Positions 1 to 11,352 of a DNA stretch of 64,000 bases are shown here, one piece after another. Each line of letters opens with the position of its first letter. Position 1 is the stretch's first letter. The notes beneath the pieces were generated by a model, which saw only the letters and a program-made list of their open reading frames with translations, was not told where the DNA came from and searched no databases. Origin of the DNA: Cristatella mucedo (Eukaryota > Bryozoa > Phylactolaemata > Cristatellidae); assembly GCA_009760855.2 (NCBI GenBank), contig WPIO01000095.1, forward strand, positions 837,001 through 901,000, given 5' to 3'. The translations under genes and the position numbers were made by a program.

Positions 1-229
1 CCAACACTATTCCTTCTATGTAGAGTGTGTCGGAGATATGCAAGTGGAACACCCAAACCATGCTTGATAGCATGCCTAATGCATGCTATAAGTCCATAAA
101 CCAACCATACTCTGCACATGCGAATGACCTAGCGCAACGGCACAATAAGCAGTTCTCTAACAGATATGTTTTCATTGATGTTTGTCGTTAGGACAAAGAT
201 TTCCTCCTCCATAAGGACCAGCCAGAAGT
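1..229. other. No recognisable feature
   Basis: I see no gene, tRNA or clear repeat boundary here. The stretch leads into a decayed LINE 3' end. Confidence 0.5.
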
Positions 230-640
230 GAAAGTCTTTGATATGCATCCGAAGACAGCATCTTATTCCAGCCTACCTATCAGAACTACTCCCCAACCAG
301 GCCAAGAATCTTACAACCGGCTGTTCTGACTCGAATCGTTTAGCCATACCTCTAGTTCGTATGCTCTCAAAGCCTAGAACCCATTACCAATGCAGGCCTC
401 AACGTCCCCTGACATGATGACATTTGAAAGAACTTAAAGCGCACCTGTTGATTACAGCACTTGGATTGGTCCTTATGATGTTTTTCGTGTGCACGTACCT
501 GCTTATACTATGCCTGCTGCTTTCGGATATAACCATCAATCATTTGGTAAAGTTTGTTATATAGCATCTGTAAAATGCCTAGAAAGAGATTCAGTTCTCT
601 GAGGGTACTAAACAAATTTATTATTACTGTGACTGCTAAA
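230..640 (+). repeat. Decayed 3' end of an L2/CR1-like LINE
   Basis: The stretch aligns by eye with the last part of the LINE ORF seen intact at 1345-2329 (around the Pro-Ala-Tyr-Leu-Ser and Ala-Trp-Asn-Ser-Leu-Pro segments) and with its 3' tail. The tail has the family pattern of 'cctagaaagagatt' followed by 'agttctctgaggg' and a short ATT-rich end. Several stops and indels show that it is an old copy. It is 5' truncated like most copies in the window. Confidence 0.7.
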
Positions 641-779
641 CAGATTATCAAGTTTTCAGGCCGCAATTGATAAAAATTTCATTAAGATGATCGAGCAATT
701 AGATTAGTGGTCAGAAAGTGGCTCAAAAATTGGTTAATTAGTGAGGTAATTGCATTTTATGCTAGGTACACTAGATATA

Positions 780-1330
780 CTCCTCAAGAGAGGTGGAACT
801 TATTGTGAATTACCAGATCAACTAAAGTACAAGATGTGTTCTAATTTTTTTAAATCATAATGACAACTTCTGTGCTGTACGGTGTATAATTAGGAGGTTA
901 AATTGTACAAAAAATAACGTTGAGCAGGTTTATGATCTTTTAATTAAACTGTTTAAGAGTAGTGATGGAAATGTATCGTTAGATGTAAAAAAGATTCCCA
1001 AGTAGGCTTGAGTTATTTGGAGTTAATACAAATGTATATGAATATGGTTCTAGTGTTTCTCCATTGCTAGTAAGTGAAGAATTTAAAGAATCATGATCTT
1101 TTGCTGTACGAGAATAAAGGTATTACCTATTATGTTCGGATCACTAGTTTTAATGCATTATGTAGAACTAAAGAGGAGAAGAGTACACAAATATAATGCA
1201 AGAGATGTTTATCAAAATTGTATTGCTCAGAAAAGTTAAAAGAACATATGATAGCTTGCTCAGAAGGACATGGCGGAAAGGACAAGGTTAAAATGCCAAA
1301 CTCTCATGGTAGAAAAAATGAACTGGTAAT
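780..1330 (+). pseudogene. Relic of a family-B DNA polymerase, Polinton/Maverick type
   Basis: This AT-rich stretch reads, with several stops and frame changes, like the region just before the exonuclease domain of protein-primed family-B DNA polymerases carried by Polinton/Maverick-like elements. The marks are an Asn-Asp-x-x-Cys-x segment near 860-885, a Leu-Leu-Leu-Tyr-Glu segment near 1098-1112, and a zinc finger of the form Cys-x2-Cys-Leu then His-x3-Cys at about 1200-1262, followed by a Lys-Met-Pro near 1290. It ends at about 1330-1345 where a LINE joins. I see no terminal repeats, integrase or capsid genes, so only a fragment remains. The family is inferred from motif spacing, so confidence is moderate. 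Confidence 0.5.
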
Positions 1331-1344
1331 TGCGTAATGTTCAG

Positions 1345-2565
1345 GAAGAGCACGTCGGGGCTGGCTGGAGTACCTCAGGGCTCTGTGCTAGGTCCGGTCC
1401 TTTTCACCGTTTATACTCTCCCTCTCGCTGATGTGATTGCCAAGCACAATCTAGGCTTTCACTTCTATGCGGATGACACTCAGTTGTACCTTTGCTTTGA
1501 TCCCTCCCAGCCTTCGAGCACCTCAAATTCTCTCAACTCACTTGCTGCATGCATTGATGACATCCGATCATGGATGGCAGCAAATTTTCTAAAACTAAAC
1601 GATGATAAAACTAACTTACTAGTTATGGGCAAACCTAGTGTTATTCAGAAATTGGAAAGGCTGACTTTCAAAATTGGCTCTGCCAGCATATCTCCAGTTG
1701 CATCAGCTCGAAATCTAGGTGTCATGTTCCAAAGCGACCTCTCGTTAGACGACCACATCAGCTCCACAGTCAAATCAGCCTATTTTCAGCTTCATAACAT
1801 TGCTAAAATTAGGGCTTGTTTAGATAAGGATACCACGTCCAAGTTGGTCCATGCATTCGTGACATCTTGTCTCGACTTCTGCAACTCACTGCTTACAGGC
1901 CTACCAGCATGTGCGATCAGGCGATTGCAGCTGGTGCAAAACTCTGCAGCTAGGCTTGTCTGTCGTGAGCATCGCAGTTGCCACATTACTCCACTTCTCG
2001 CCGACCTGCACTGGCTACCTGTCAAGCAACGGATTGACTTCAAGGTTTTGTCGCTCACTTTTAGGTCCCTTCATTCTATGGCTCCAGCCTACCTTTCAGA
2101 TATACTACCCCATCAGGCAAAGCATCGTACCACTCGCTTTTCGGAATCCAACAGTCTAGAAATACCTCGTACAAACCTTAAATCCTTTGGAGACCGTGCA
2201 TTTAGCTCGTATGCTCCCACAGCCTGGAACTCCCTCCCGACCTGCATCAGAACATCCCCTGACCTGACCACATTTAAAAGAAACTTAAAAACATACCTAT
2301 TTAGGACAGCATTTAGTGGGTCCTTGTGATTCGTCCTCGATGTGCTTATGCGTGCTGACACTGTTCATGCTGCCACTAACCACATTTGCATGCTGACCCA
2401 GTGCATGTAACCCCTAACCATGTTATTCATTTTGTTTGTTTTTCAAGCATGATTTTACTTACTATTCTATTGCGTATCACTTTGCAGCAAATGTAAAGCG
2501 CCTAGAAAGAGATTAAGTTCTCTGAGGGCGCTTTATCAAGTGCAATATATTATTATTATATTAGC
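1345..2565 (+). mobile_element. 5'-truncated L2/CR1-like LINE, RT 3' half intact
   Basis: An uninterrupted reading frame of about 325 codons (to 2329) encodes the second half of a non-LTR reverse transcriptase and the C-terminal part of ORF2. The Gly-Val-Pro-Gln-Gly-Ser motif is at about 1367-1384 and the catalytic Tyr-Ala-Asp-Asp at about 1466-1477. The thumb/C-terminal region ends with an Ala-Trp-Asn-Ser-Leu-Pro segment. The 3' UTR runs to a tail with 'cgcctagaaagagatt' and 'gggcgctttatcaag', closing in (ATT)n rather than poly(A), as in the L2/CR1 group. The ORF lacks the endonuclease and first RT blocks, so the copy cannot act alone. It is very similar to the minus-strand copy at 13692-15400, which suggests recent activity. 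Confidence 0.85.
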
Positions 2566-3894
2566 TATCTATTGCCTACAGTAACAACGCTTGCAAGGGG
2601 GCCCAAGCCAAGACCGTTCCGAACAACCTCCGGATACAGCTGCTTGCCTGTGCCATCCTTTGTTTCAGTTTCGTGCGACATGGGCCATCATTAGGGCTAC
2701 GATTTCCCATTTGCCAGGAAGCAGCTTCCTGTGTCACACAAAGGCAGAAGAAAATAAAGGCAGAAGAACTGAGATTTAATGACCGCCCTTTTTCGGAGCC
2801 GAGATACCAGCATAGCAGGAGCTCACCATATCACTTGCTCTAAATAAATATTCCGGAGCCCAATAAGTAAATTCTTATAGAAGTACATTGTGAATGGCAT
2901 CCCTTAATCCTGCTGCAGTGTATTAGAATACAAAATCTCTTGATTATCTTCATGGGATTGCTCTTATAATCTGATAATTTTACTGACTGAAAAATCTTCT
3001 TTGGTTCAATTATTTGAAGTAATCTATCAAAATATTTAGACTGAGCTAATATGACAGAGATATTTTTGTCTTGGGCTATTGTGTGGGCAGGTAATTTGTT
3101 CGAGGCTTTTCGTCCTGTGATACTTTAACCGACCAGTCTCCGCTACAACTCAGTGGAAAGGCATCTACGGCATGTGCTCAAACCCTTCAAGCAGATGCAT
3201 CTTGCTCGCCTGGTTTATCATACGACAGCAAACTTAATTCATTGGAAAGTAGGCATCAACACAGTTTGATCGATAAAAGAGAAAATACAGACCACCGAGA
3301 TTTCAAGCAAGCAGCTGATTACCAAACCAAGCTTTTGTGCAGAAGCCAGCGCTTCTGGTTACCTTCAAGTGACACTGGCCTCATTCTCACCATCCGACAC
3401 CAAGCGCTACTATTACTTCTCGTCAGTTGCAGAATTCTATTCCGAATATATAAGCTATTGCAAGCATCGTACAGGGAAATCGACACAACTAAGACCTGTT
3501 TTAAAGCATATCTGTTTGTTGTTTGAGGGTAGACCACTTCACGCCTCCAGCCGTGTCGCCCACCAAGCTCCGTTTTTCTATCTTAAACGCAAGCCATGTT
3601 AATACTGTTAGGGTCCGTGAATCAAACATTAGGCATAGAAAAGCTATGCAAAGCAGGTACAGTAGCCAGAGGCCCACTTGCTTGGTATTTCCAGCATTGT
3701 CTCTAGCTACCTTGAGCAACCTCCCTCGAGCGCTACAGTGAATCAATAACTTAGTGGTCGTCAAGCCTACTATAACCTTGGTCGCCATTCTTTATTTGAC
3801 ATCTAAAAAAAGAAGCTAAAGCCTGCATGCTCCTCACAGTCCTTCGTGCTACTCTCCATTCCAAAATTTTGCATGACAGGATTAGCCATTCGAT
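2566..3894. other. Gene-free stretch with no recognised feature
   Basis: Open frames here are short and match no family I know. Codon use is not coherent between frames, and I find no splice-supported exon, tRNA or repeat end. Confidence 0.4.
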
Positions 3895-3970
3895 GCAGTT
3901 CCTTTCAGCATATTGTAAATGCTTAGAAAGAGATTTGGTTCTTTTGGGATGCTATACAAATATTGTATTG
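3895..3970 (+). repeat. Orphan LINE 3' tail
   Basis: Only the last 70 bp or so of the L2/CR1-like LINE family is present ('gtaaatgcttagaaagagatt' followed by a pyrimidine/ATT tail). It sits directly before a GT microsatellite. Confidence 0.6.
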
Positions 3971-3992
3971 GGATTCTGAATATACGTATGCA

Positions 3993-4004
<12 letters not shown>

Positions 4005-4082
<78 letters not shown>
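4005..4082. repeat. (GT)n microsatellite
   Basis: About 38 uninterrupted GT units, preceded by a short AT alternation. The Cys-Val and Thr-His reading frames across it are artefacts of the repeat. Confidence 0.97.
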
Positions 4083-4085
<3 letters not shown>

Positions 4086-4529
4086 AGCATATCTGCAATT
4101 TCATACACGCGAAGCATAATTTGTGCTATATATTTTTCTGCGGTTCAGAACTAAACTAGACTGGCAGGACGCGATAGCAGAGCCATGTATGGCAAAGGCA
4201 ATAGCAGTAGTCGGCAAGAGACGGCAGTAGCTTGGATCGAATTAAAAAGGATTTGAGCCCTGAATTACACCAGGTAAGCCGTTCATAATGTAAAGTCTGT
4301 GAAACCCGTCGGTGTGATTTTGACAATGAAGTAAAACTCTAAGGCAGTCACTTTTTTTTTACTGTTGATAAACCCTTTTCTTCTCTTTGTTCGGTTTTTA
4401 AAGGAGCCTTTTTTGTTCTATATGGCATTCTGGCTGTGCTCCCTGGCTGAAACCTCTATTTCTATTGCCCTAACCTGTCGGACGGCATTCTTTATTCCAT
4501 GAACTTAATTTTTTATCTTGTCTTTGTAA

Positions 4530-6360
4530 TTCTTGCAAAATGTGCAATAAACCCCTAATTATAAGAGACATGATTATTGACGACAATGTTGACCTGTTTG
4601 ATTTGAATGAGACCTGGCTGAAATCGACTAACTGCTCAACCGTCACTGACGCCAGTCCCGAAAGGTTTCTCAGTCCATACCCCTAGATCAATTAAAACTG
4701 GTAGAAAGGTGAGTGGCCATTGTCGTAGGACCCACCCAACATTCAAACCTTTTGCATTTCCCTCGAAGCAGTCTTTCAAATCTCTTTTTTTGTGGTCATC
4801 CGACAACAGGCTGCCAATGGCGGCAGTAATCTATGGCTACCCAGGTAGCAAGTCCTGAATTAGCTCAAATTTCTCTCATCTTAATTCGATTCTGTGTGTA
4901 AGAAATTGATCTTTCCTCGTTATGGGTGATTTTAAGATTCACTTCGACAAATTAACTAATGCCTTTAAGTACAAAATTCCATGCACTGACAGACCCATTT
5001 TCTCTTGTGGCTCAGGTGCCTGTCTCTAGTCACAACGAAGGTCACACATGCAATCGAATATTCTTCCACAAATGTAAGCTATCATCTTCGATTACCAAAT
5101 TATGTTCATCTGACCACATGCAGATCGCATTCAGTCTACAGTACGTGCCCTATTCCGCATCCAAAATCATCTCTGAATACCAAAACCTCAAGGCCCTTGA
5201 CATCAATGCAATCTGCGCAGTCATTGGTCGAATGCTATAACACGACATTAGCTGACATGCTCCACAAGATTGCAACTCTGACAAAGTGCAATGTGTGCCC
5301 TCACTCAGACGACAAATAGTTTACCAAACTAGCTAGGTTAGCAAGTGCAAGCATCAGAAAGAATACAAGAGACCGGGATTGATTTCCATCGACAGGTATA
5401 CGAATACTATTGTAAATCATTTCAGACCATCCTAGCTAAGGCTAAATCTAGCTTCTATAAAAATATTGCTGAATCGCAGATGCAGAATCCAAAAATACTG
5501 ATACCTAATATTAACCATCTCCTTAACTGCTCCCGGGTTAACTCCATACCTAGAGATCGCCTAGGTGGTCTAGCTGATCACTTCACTAGATTCTTTGTCA
5601 GCAAGATGGACAAGATCAGATCTCCTCTGGACTCCTGAGACTCAACAACGGTCCCACAAGTACTTCTCAATTCCCTGCAGTACCTACATGCCTAGACTTA
5701 TGTTTTGAGGCTATGAGTGACCTCATTCTGAAATTCAACTCCTAATCAAAGAAGACTACAAGCCCGCGAGACCTTACTCACACAGTAGTAGTTCAAAGAT
5801 AGACAGATCTGCTGCTGCCATGCATAACTAACAATAAATATGTCCTTAGCCTCAAGTCACGTCCCTGCACCTTTCAAAAAAGGCTGTAACTAGGCCACTA
5901 ACTAAGAGAGCAACACTAGACCAAAAGAGCATAAGCAACTTTCGCCCAGTCTCCCTACTCCCTTTCCCATCAAAGACACTGGAGTGAGCTGGGGCAAACC
6001 AGTCAAACTCTTATATTGAAACTACAAACCTAGCAATTTCCAGTCTGGTTTCAGAGCTAATCACTCCAGAGTCAGCCTTGCTTCGGGGGAGGGTAGAACA
6101 ACCTTCTCAGGAATGCAGACTTGAGGAAAGTCTCTGTTTTCTTTGCTTGATCTTTCGGCACAGTTGGATACTATTGTTCCCCAACTCCTTTGTGGGCGCC
6201 TCTCATTTCGCCTTGGCACCATTCGCACTGCACCACGATCATTCTGTGAACAACTAAAATACGGGTGCCTCGGGGCTCTGTGCGTGATTCACTTCTTTTC
6301 ACAACTTATACTCTCCCTCGTGCCGATGTGATCGCCAAGTACAATCTAGGCCTAGCCCTC
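4530..6360 (+). pseudogene. Decayed LINE with endonuclease, linker and RT
   Basis: This old copy reaches further 5' than the others. At 4540-5190, with stops and shifts, it shows the apurinic-type endonuclease: an Asn-Glu-Thr-Trp-Leu block near 4597-4611, a Gly-Asp-Phe-x-Ile-His block near 4924-4941, and a Ser-Asp-His block near 5108-5119. The endonuclease-RT linker is open at 5345-5638, and RT fragments follow at 5850-6350. The usual 3' UTR is absent after about 6360, so the copy is cut at its 3' side. It shows that this LINE family encodes an APE endonuclease, as L2/CR1 elements do. Confidence 0.75.
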
Positions 6361-7380
6361 CAGTAAGTCTATGGACTGGCAGGGTCTGATAGGCAGGATT
6401 GGAGACGCTATTGGCACTCGTACAGGGCTATAGTACACAGTCAGGCTGAGCAGGTCCTAAGAATATGCGGTTGTCAAAACTATCTACTTTTTTTATACCA
6501 GTATTATAGAACTTACAAAAGCAGCTGTATGACGATATACTAGCAAAAATACACGACTAGTCGCACTTGCCAAGACCACAACAATACTGCGACTCAAAAG
6601 ACATTAATTACATTTAAGAATGTCATCCTTGGCAAGCAATGACCCCGTGAGAAGGCAAACGTACGAATCGAACCAACTTCAGCAACTGTCAGGCTTTGTT
6701 TGTTCAACATCCGGATGGGCACACCCAATATTATCATCCGGTTATATAGCCATTTAATCAAGCAGCAGAATAGAAGAAGGCCTGGTCGTTTTGTCTACTG
6801 CACCTAGAAGTGACTAAATGATGCAGCAGAGCTGTCATGTGTGCCCTCAAAAATCTAAACTGCTAACTCTTGCAGACCGAAAATCCTGACTTGTGGCAAA
6901 CAGCTCTGAATAATCTGGTAGAAAATATATACTTAAAGCTGGACCCGGCATGCCGCATAAATAGGCACTGGTCGGCAGTGAGAACTCTGAGTTTACACTG
7001 CACAGACTCGGTTGCTAAAGGCCCACACGGAGCTATGCATACGTAACATTAGACAAAATAGAGGCATGGAATGTCCAACTTACCTGACATAGGAAGAAAC
7101 TGAAAAGGATTCATTTCGAGGGTCAATAAAGTCAAAGCTGGATCGCACACCTTGAGCAGGCTCACTGAGCCACGCGGTAGACCTGTAGCGTGCAATCGGA
7201 AAGCTGGGTCATTCCAAACTACTACCACAAAAGCATCTCACACAATACCTATGGAACGTGCAGAGCTACCGCTTGAACAGCACTTCAGTCACCAATGTGC
7301 CAATGCACCGTTTACAATAGGCAGCTCACCTAAGTGCATCGATGCAGACTACGAGTAAGCATACTCCTTCACACTAGTAG
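6361..7380. other. Gene-free stretch with no recognised feature
   Basis: I see no exon with splice support, no RNA gene and no clear copy of the window's repeat families here. Confidence 0.4.
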
Positions 7381-7382
7381 GT

Positions 7383-7520
7383 TAAAAAAATTAGCTGATT
7401 GAACAGCCTCATTTCTATGGCAGCAGAAGAGCTTTCACGGCTATCACCACTGCAGGATTCGAACCCGATCCTGGGTCAAGACGAGCGAGCACCTTATCTC
7501 CTGGGCTGGCACTGAGATGA
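7383..7520 (-). repeat. tRNA-derived SINE, family A
   Basis: Read on the minus strand it has a polymerase III B box ('ggttcgaatcc'-like), the family body ('caactgcaag..ggtgatagccgt') and the 3' end 'gaggctgtt..atcagcta'. The same roughly 180-bp unit occurs about a dozen times in the window. Confidence 0.75.
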
Positions 7521-7619
7521 AGACTTTTCTGTTTTGCATAGTCTAAGAACAAAAACGAAAATATGTAAAAAATAAAAGTGTAAGAGTAGCTTATTTGATA
7601 GCATAATCTAAATAATAAC

Positions 7620-8460
7620 CGAAATCTAGGTGTCATGTTCCAAAGTGACCTTTCGTTAGACGACCACTTCAGCTATACAAACAAGTCTGCCTACTTTCAG
7701 CTACATAACGTTGCTAAAATTCAGGCTTTTTTAGACAGGGATACCATGTCTAAGTTGGTTCGTGCATTTGTGACATCCCGTCTTGACTTCTGTAACTCGC
7801 GGCTGGCTGGTCTACCGGCATGTGCACTCGGGCCACTACAGCTGGTGCAAAACTCTGCAGCTAGGCTTGTCTGTCGTAGGCATCGCAGTTGCCACATCAC
7901 ACCACTTCTCGCCGACCTGCACTGGCTACCAGTCAAGCAACGGATTGACTTCAAGGTTTTGTCACTCACTTTTAGGTCCCTTCATTTTATGGCTCCAGCG
8001 TAAATATCTGATCTACTGCCACATCAGGCTAAGCATCGCACCACCTACTTTTCGGAATCTAACTGTTTACCTAAACCTCGTACAAGCCTCAAATCCTTCG
8101 GAGACCGTGCATTTAGTTCGTATGCTCCCAAAGCCTTGAAATCACTCCCGACTTCCGTCACGACATCACCTGACTTGACAATATTTAAAAAGAAATTTAA
8201 AACGCACCTATTTATGACAGCATTTAGTGGGTCCCTGTGATTAGTCCTTTACGTGCTTATACATGCTGATACTGTGCATGCTGCTTCTAACCACACTTAC
8301 GTGCTGACCTGTGCATGTCACCCCTAACCATGTTATTCTTGTTGTTTTTCAAGCATGATACCACTCACTATTCGATCGTGTTTCCTTTGCAAATGTAAAG
8401 CGCCTTGAAAGAGATTGAGTTCTCTGAGAGCGCATCATCAAGTGTATTCTTATTATTATT
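7620..8460 (+). mobile_element. 5'-truncated L2/CR1-like LINE, 3' end
   Basis: The ORF2 C-terminal region is open at 7635-8001, where the Pro-Ala-Tyr-Leu codon region has mutated to a stop (taa at about 8001). A second frame holds the remainder, then the 3' UTR and an ATT-rich end at about 8455. It is moderately diverged from the copy at 1345-2565. Confidence 0.8.
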
Positions 8461-8569
8461 ATTGCACCTAAGGGAACTAAATTTTCAGGCATTACATTTG
8501 CTGAGACAAAATCTTTTTGTCTGTTTGTGCATGCTGAAACTGTGCATTATTATTATTATAAGTGTGCCT

Positions 8570-9500
8570 ACTTTCAGCTACATAACACCAGATCTAAATT
8601 GGTCTATGTCTATATCATCTGTGACATCCCGTCTCGACTTCTGTAACTCACTGTTTGCTGGTCTACCAGCCTGTACAATCAGGCACTTATAGCTGGTGCA
8701 AAACTCTGCGGCTCAGATTTTCTGTCGTGAGCGTCGCAGTTATGACACCACCACTTCTCGCTGACCTGCACTGGCTCCCAGTCAAGCAAGGCATCGACTT
8801 CAAGGTGTTGTCACTCACTTTTAGGTCCCTTCATTCTTTGGTTCCAGCCTACCTATCAGATTTACTCGCTCACCATGGAAAGCATAGTACCACTTGTTTT
8901 TGGAATCTAATTGTTTACCTACACCTCACACAAACCTCAAATCTTTTGGAAAACCGTGCCTTTAGTTCGTATGCTCCCAAAGCCTGGAACTCACTCCCAA
9001 CTTCCGTCACGACATTCCTTGACTTGACCTTATTTAAAAAGAAACTAAAAACGCACATATTTATCACAGCATTTAGTGCAGCGGTTCTCAACCTGTGGGA
9101 GTGACCCCTTTGGGGGTCGAACGACCCTTTCACAGGGGTCACCTAAGACCATCGGAAACATGCATTTCCACATTCCGCACATAATAATTTTAGGGTTGGG
9201 GTTGCCACTACATGAGGAGCTGCATTACAGGGTCGCGGCATTAGGAAGGTTGAGCACCTCTGATCTAGTGGGTTCCCGTAATTCGTCTTTTATGTGATTG
9301 TGCATGCTGACACTGTGCATGCTGCCACCAACTATACTTGCATGCTGATCCTGTGCATGTCACCCCTAACCATGTTATTCTTGTTGTTTATTGAGAATAT
9401 TACCGCTAACCATTCGATCGTGTTTCATTTGCCGAAAATGCAAAGTGCTTAGAAAGAGATTGAGTTCTCTGGGGGTGCTTCAAAGTGTATTATTATTATT
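8570..9500 (+). mobile_element. 5'-truncated L2/CR1-like LINE interrupted by a hAT MITE
   Basis: The ORF2 C-terminal region (for example Leu-His-Trp-Leu-Pro-Val-Lys-Gln at about 8765-8790) is followed by the 3' UTR and (ATT)n tail to about 9500. The element is split at 9079-9262 by a foreign insertion. The LINE sequence resumes in register after it, which dates the insertion as later than this LINE copy. Confidence 0.8.
9079..9262. mobile_element. SPIN-like hAT MITE, 184 bp
   Basis: A non-autonomous element runs from 'cagcggttctcaacc' to 'ggttgagcacctctg', giving 15-bp terminal inverted repeats with two mismatches. It is flanked by 'atttagtg' (9071-9078) and 'atctagtg' (9263-9270). That is an 8-bp target duplication with one substitution, and it fits the hAT pattern with T at position 2 and TA in the middle. 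The interior ('cccctttgggggtcgaacg', 'cctaagaccatcgg', 'gggtcgcggcattagg') closely resembles the SPIN or Space Invader hAT family known from tetrapods and some invertebrates. The family name is from memory. The element class rests on the ends and the duplication. Confidence 0.8.
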
Positions 9501-9519
9501 ATTATTGCATCTAAGTGAA

Positions 9520-9675
9520 CTAAATTTTCAGGCATTATATGCTGAGAAAGAATCTTGCTTGTCTGCTTGTGTAGGCTGAAGCTGTGCATGTTATCACTAA
9601 CCAATGTACTCCCTTTCTAGCATCTGTAAAGTGGCAATAGATTTAGTTTTATTTGTGCAATATAAATATTTCATA
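9520..9675 (+). repeat. Degraded LINE 3' tail
   Basis: The order of short LINE 3' UTR motifs is retained ('gtgcatgttatcactaacc', 'catctgtaaag') but the tail is eroded. Confidence 0.45.
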
Positions 9676-9721
9676 ATCACGGTTTAATCAAAATATTTCA
9701 CTATTATTGTTACTGTTATTA

Positions 9722-9805
9722 TTAAGTGTTGCAAGCGGTGATGATAGCCGTAAAAGCTTTTCAGTCGGTATACAAAAGAGGCTGATAAATCAGCTAGTAT
9801 TTTTT
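9722..9805 (+). repeat. SINE family A, 3' part only
   Basis: The body and 3' end of family A are present ('gcaagcggtgatgatagccgt' through 'gaggctgataaatcagctag'), without the tRNA-like head. Confidence 0.6.
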
Positions 9806-10540
9806 TATTTAAGATAGCGACCCATCTCATAGTGACAGGGGAGTTGTAATATAGGCATTTAACAATGTAGCTGAATTTACGCCCCATAACAGTTCCGAGC
9901 TGACATGTTAATCCTGATCTTTACTTGGCTGAGGACTCTTGTAATGAGGATCGATATCTACATTCAAAAACAGTAGTTCCAGCATTTTCTAGTTGCATGA
10001 ATACCGAATAACTATTACAATTAACCATTTAATTTGCAGATATTTATGTGCCGACCCTATAACTACCCAGTTAAAATACAGGCAAGTTCGTTTCAAATTC
10101 TTGTTAGGCCCAATACAAGATCTAATCAACAGCTCTTAACTCCTCAAGATTCCCATAAACGGCAATGTCATGACGCCTTCCAGAGCCCCCCTCCCCAATT
10201 GTTACTGTCACGTCCATGTCTATAGATCAGCCGTGGATCAACGAAGGTCCATGAGGAGTTCACCTCTTGAATCCAAGAGTGAGAATGGCCTGGCTCAGAC
10301 TTGCAAGCAACAGAGTCGACTACCAGTGCTTGGGGTGCAACAAAGTTGTGATAGCTGAGCAAGCATCATTTCAACGAGCATATCCTAACTCATCGTCAAT
10401 GATCAGTTTATGTTGTGAATGAAATTCCCAGCTCCTTGGTTGGCTTTTCAAGTCCACCCCACCCCCTCCCCGATGTACTCAAGCAGCCAGCCATGCACTG
10501 GGTCACCACCCATCTAACATAAACAGAAATAAATCAGATG
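9806..10540. other. Gene-free stretch with no recognised feature
   Basis: There are only short unrelated frames and no splice-supported exon. Confidence 0.4.
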
Positions 10541-11190
10541 TAAGTTCCAGGCTTAGGGAGCATGCTAAGTAAAAGCATGATCTCCAAAGGACCAGATTTG
10601 TTCGAGGCATAGATAACCGATTTGAGTCAGACGAGTAATTCTGATAGGTAGGCTGTAGTCAGAGAATGAAGAGACCGAAACTGAATAACAACATCCTGGT
10701 GTCGATACACGACTTGGAAGGTGAGCCATGGCTCAGCGTGAAGTAGTGCAAGTGGCTATTGCAAGGTTCACGACAGACAAGCCTAACCCTCAAGGTTGAG
10801 TTTACGACCAACCATAGGTGTCTTATTGCCCAGGCCGAAAGATCTGAGCTTTGTGAGTTACAGAAGTCGAGCCCAGGATGTCACAAATGCATAGACCCAA
10901 TAGGACTGACTATATCTGCCTAAGCAGACCCACTATTTTTGATGTTACATAGCTGCACTGTGTAGGCAGACTTGACTTTGGTCTTAAAAAGCTTAGAGCG
11001 CAGCAGCAGCTCAGCCAGGTTAGCCAAGGAACACGACTGGGCAGGATGACTTTTACCGGAAGCTAACGGCTCTTCAGTGACAGAAGGTATCCCTCGGTGA
11101 GCTGTCTCAGTGGCTGACGACCACTACGGGTAGGGCCATAAGCATAGCCACAGTGCTCCGGAAGTATGCTAAGCATGGCATGTTGAGAAG
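10541..11190 (-). repeat. Decayed LINE, minus strand
   Basis: Read on the minus strand, the order of LINE ORF2 C-terminal blocks is visible but eroded: 'ggagatcatgc' and 'gggag..' around 10560-10600, and 'tgaatgcctac..' around 10650. There are many indels. It ends before SINE family B at 11213. Confidence 0.55.
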
Positions 11191-11212
11191 GGCCGCCAAA
11201 TAAAATAAAATA

Positions 11213-11352
11213 TATAAAATATAATTCATTTATATAGCATCCTAAGAGAACTTAATCTCTATTCAGGCGCTTCACATATGCCTCGGGGCTTGAGCCCACG
11301 ACCTCAGTCAGACCTTGGTCGGGGCGAGCACCTTAACCGCTAGACCAAACCA
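11213..11352 (-). repeat. tRNA-derived SINE, family B
   Basis: On the minus strand it has an A-box head ('ggtctagcggttaaggtgctcg'), a B box ('gtgggctcaagcccc') and a tail 'cctgaatagagattaagttctcttagg' then 'atataaatgaatt'. The tail is the same design as the 3' end of the window's LINE family. It is nearly identical to the copy at 12186-12330. Confidence 0.8.

Noticed and set aside
1792-2361. Minus-strand and second-frame reading frames inside LINE copies
   Set aside because: They are shadows of the real RT frame and recur at the same place in each LINE copy.
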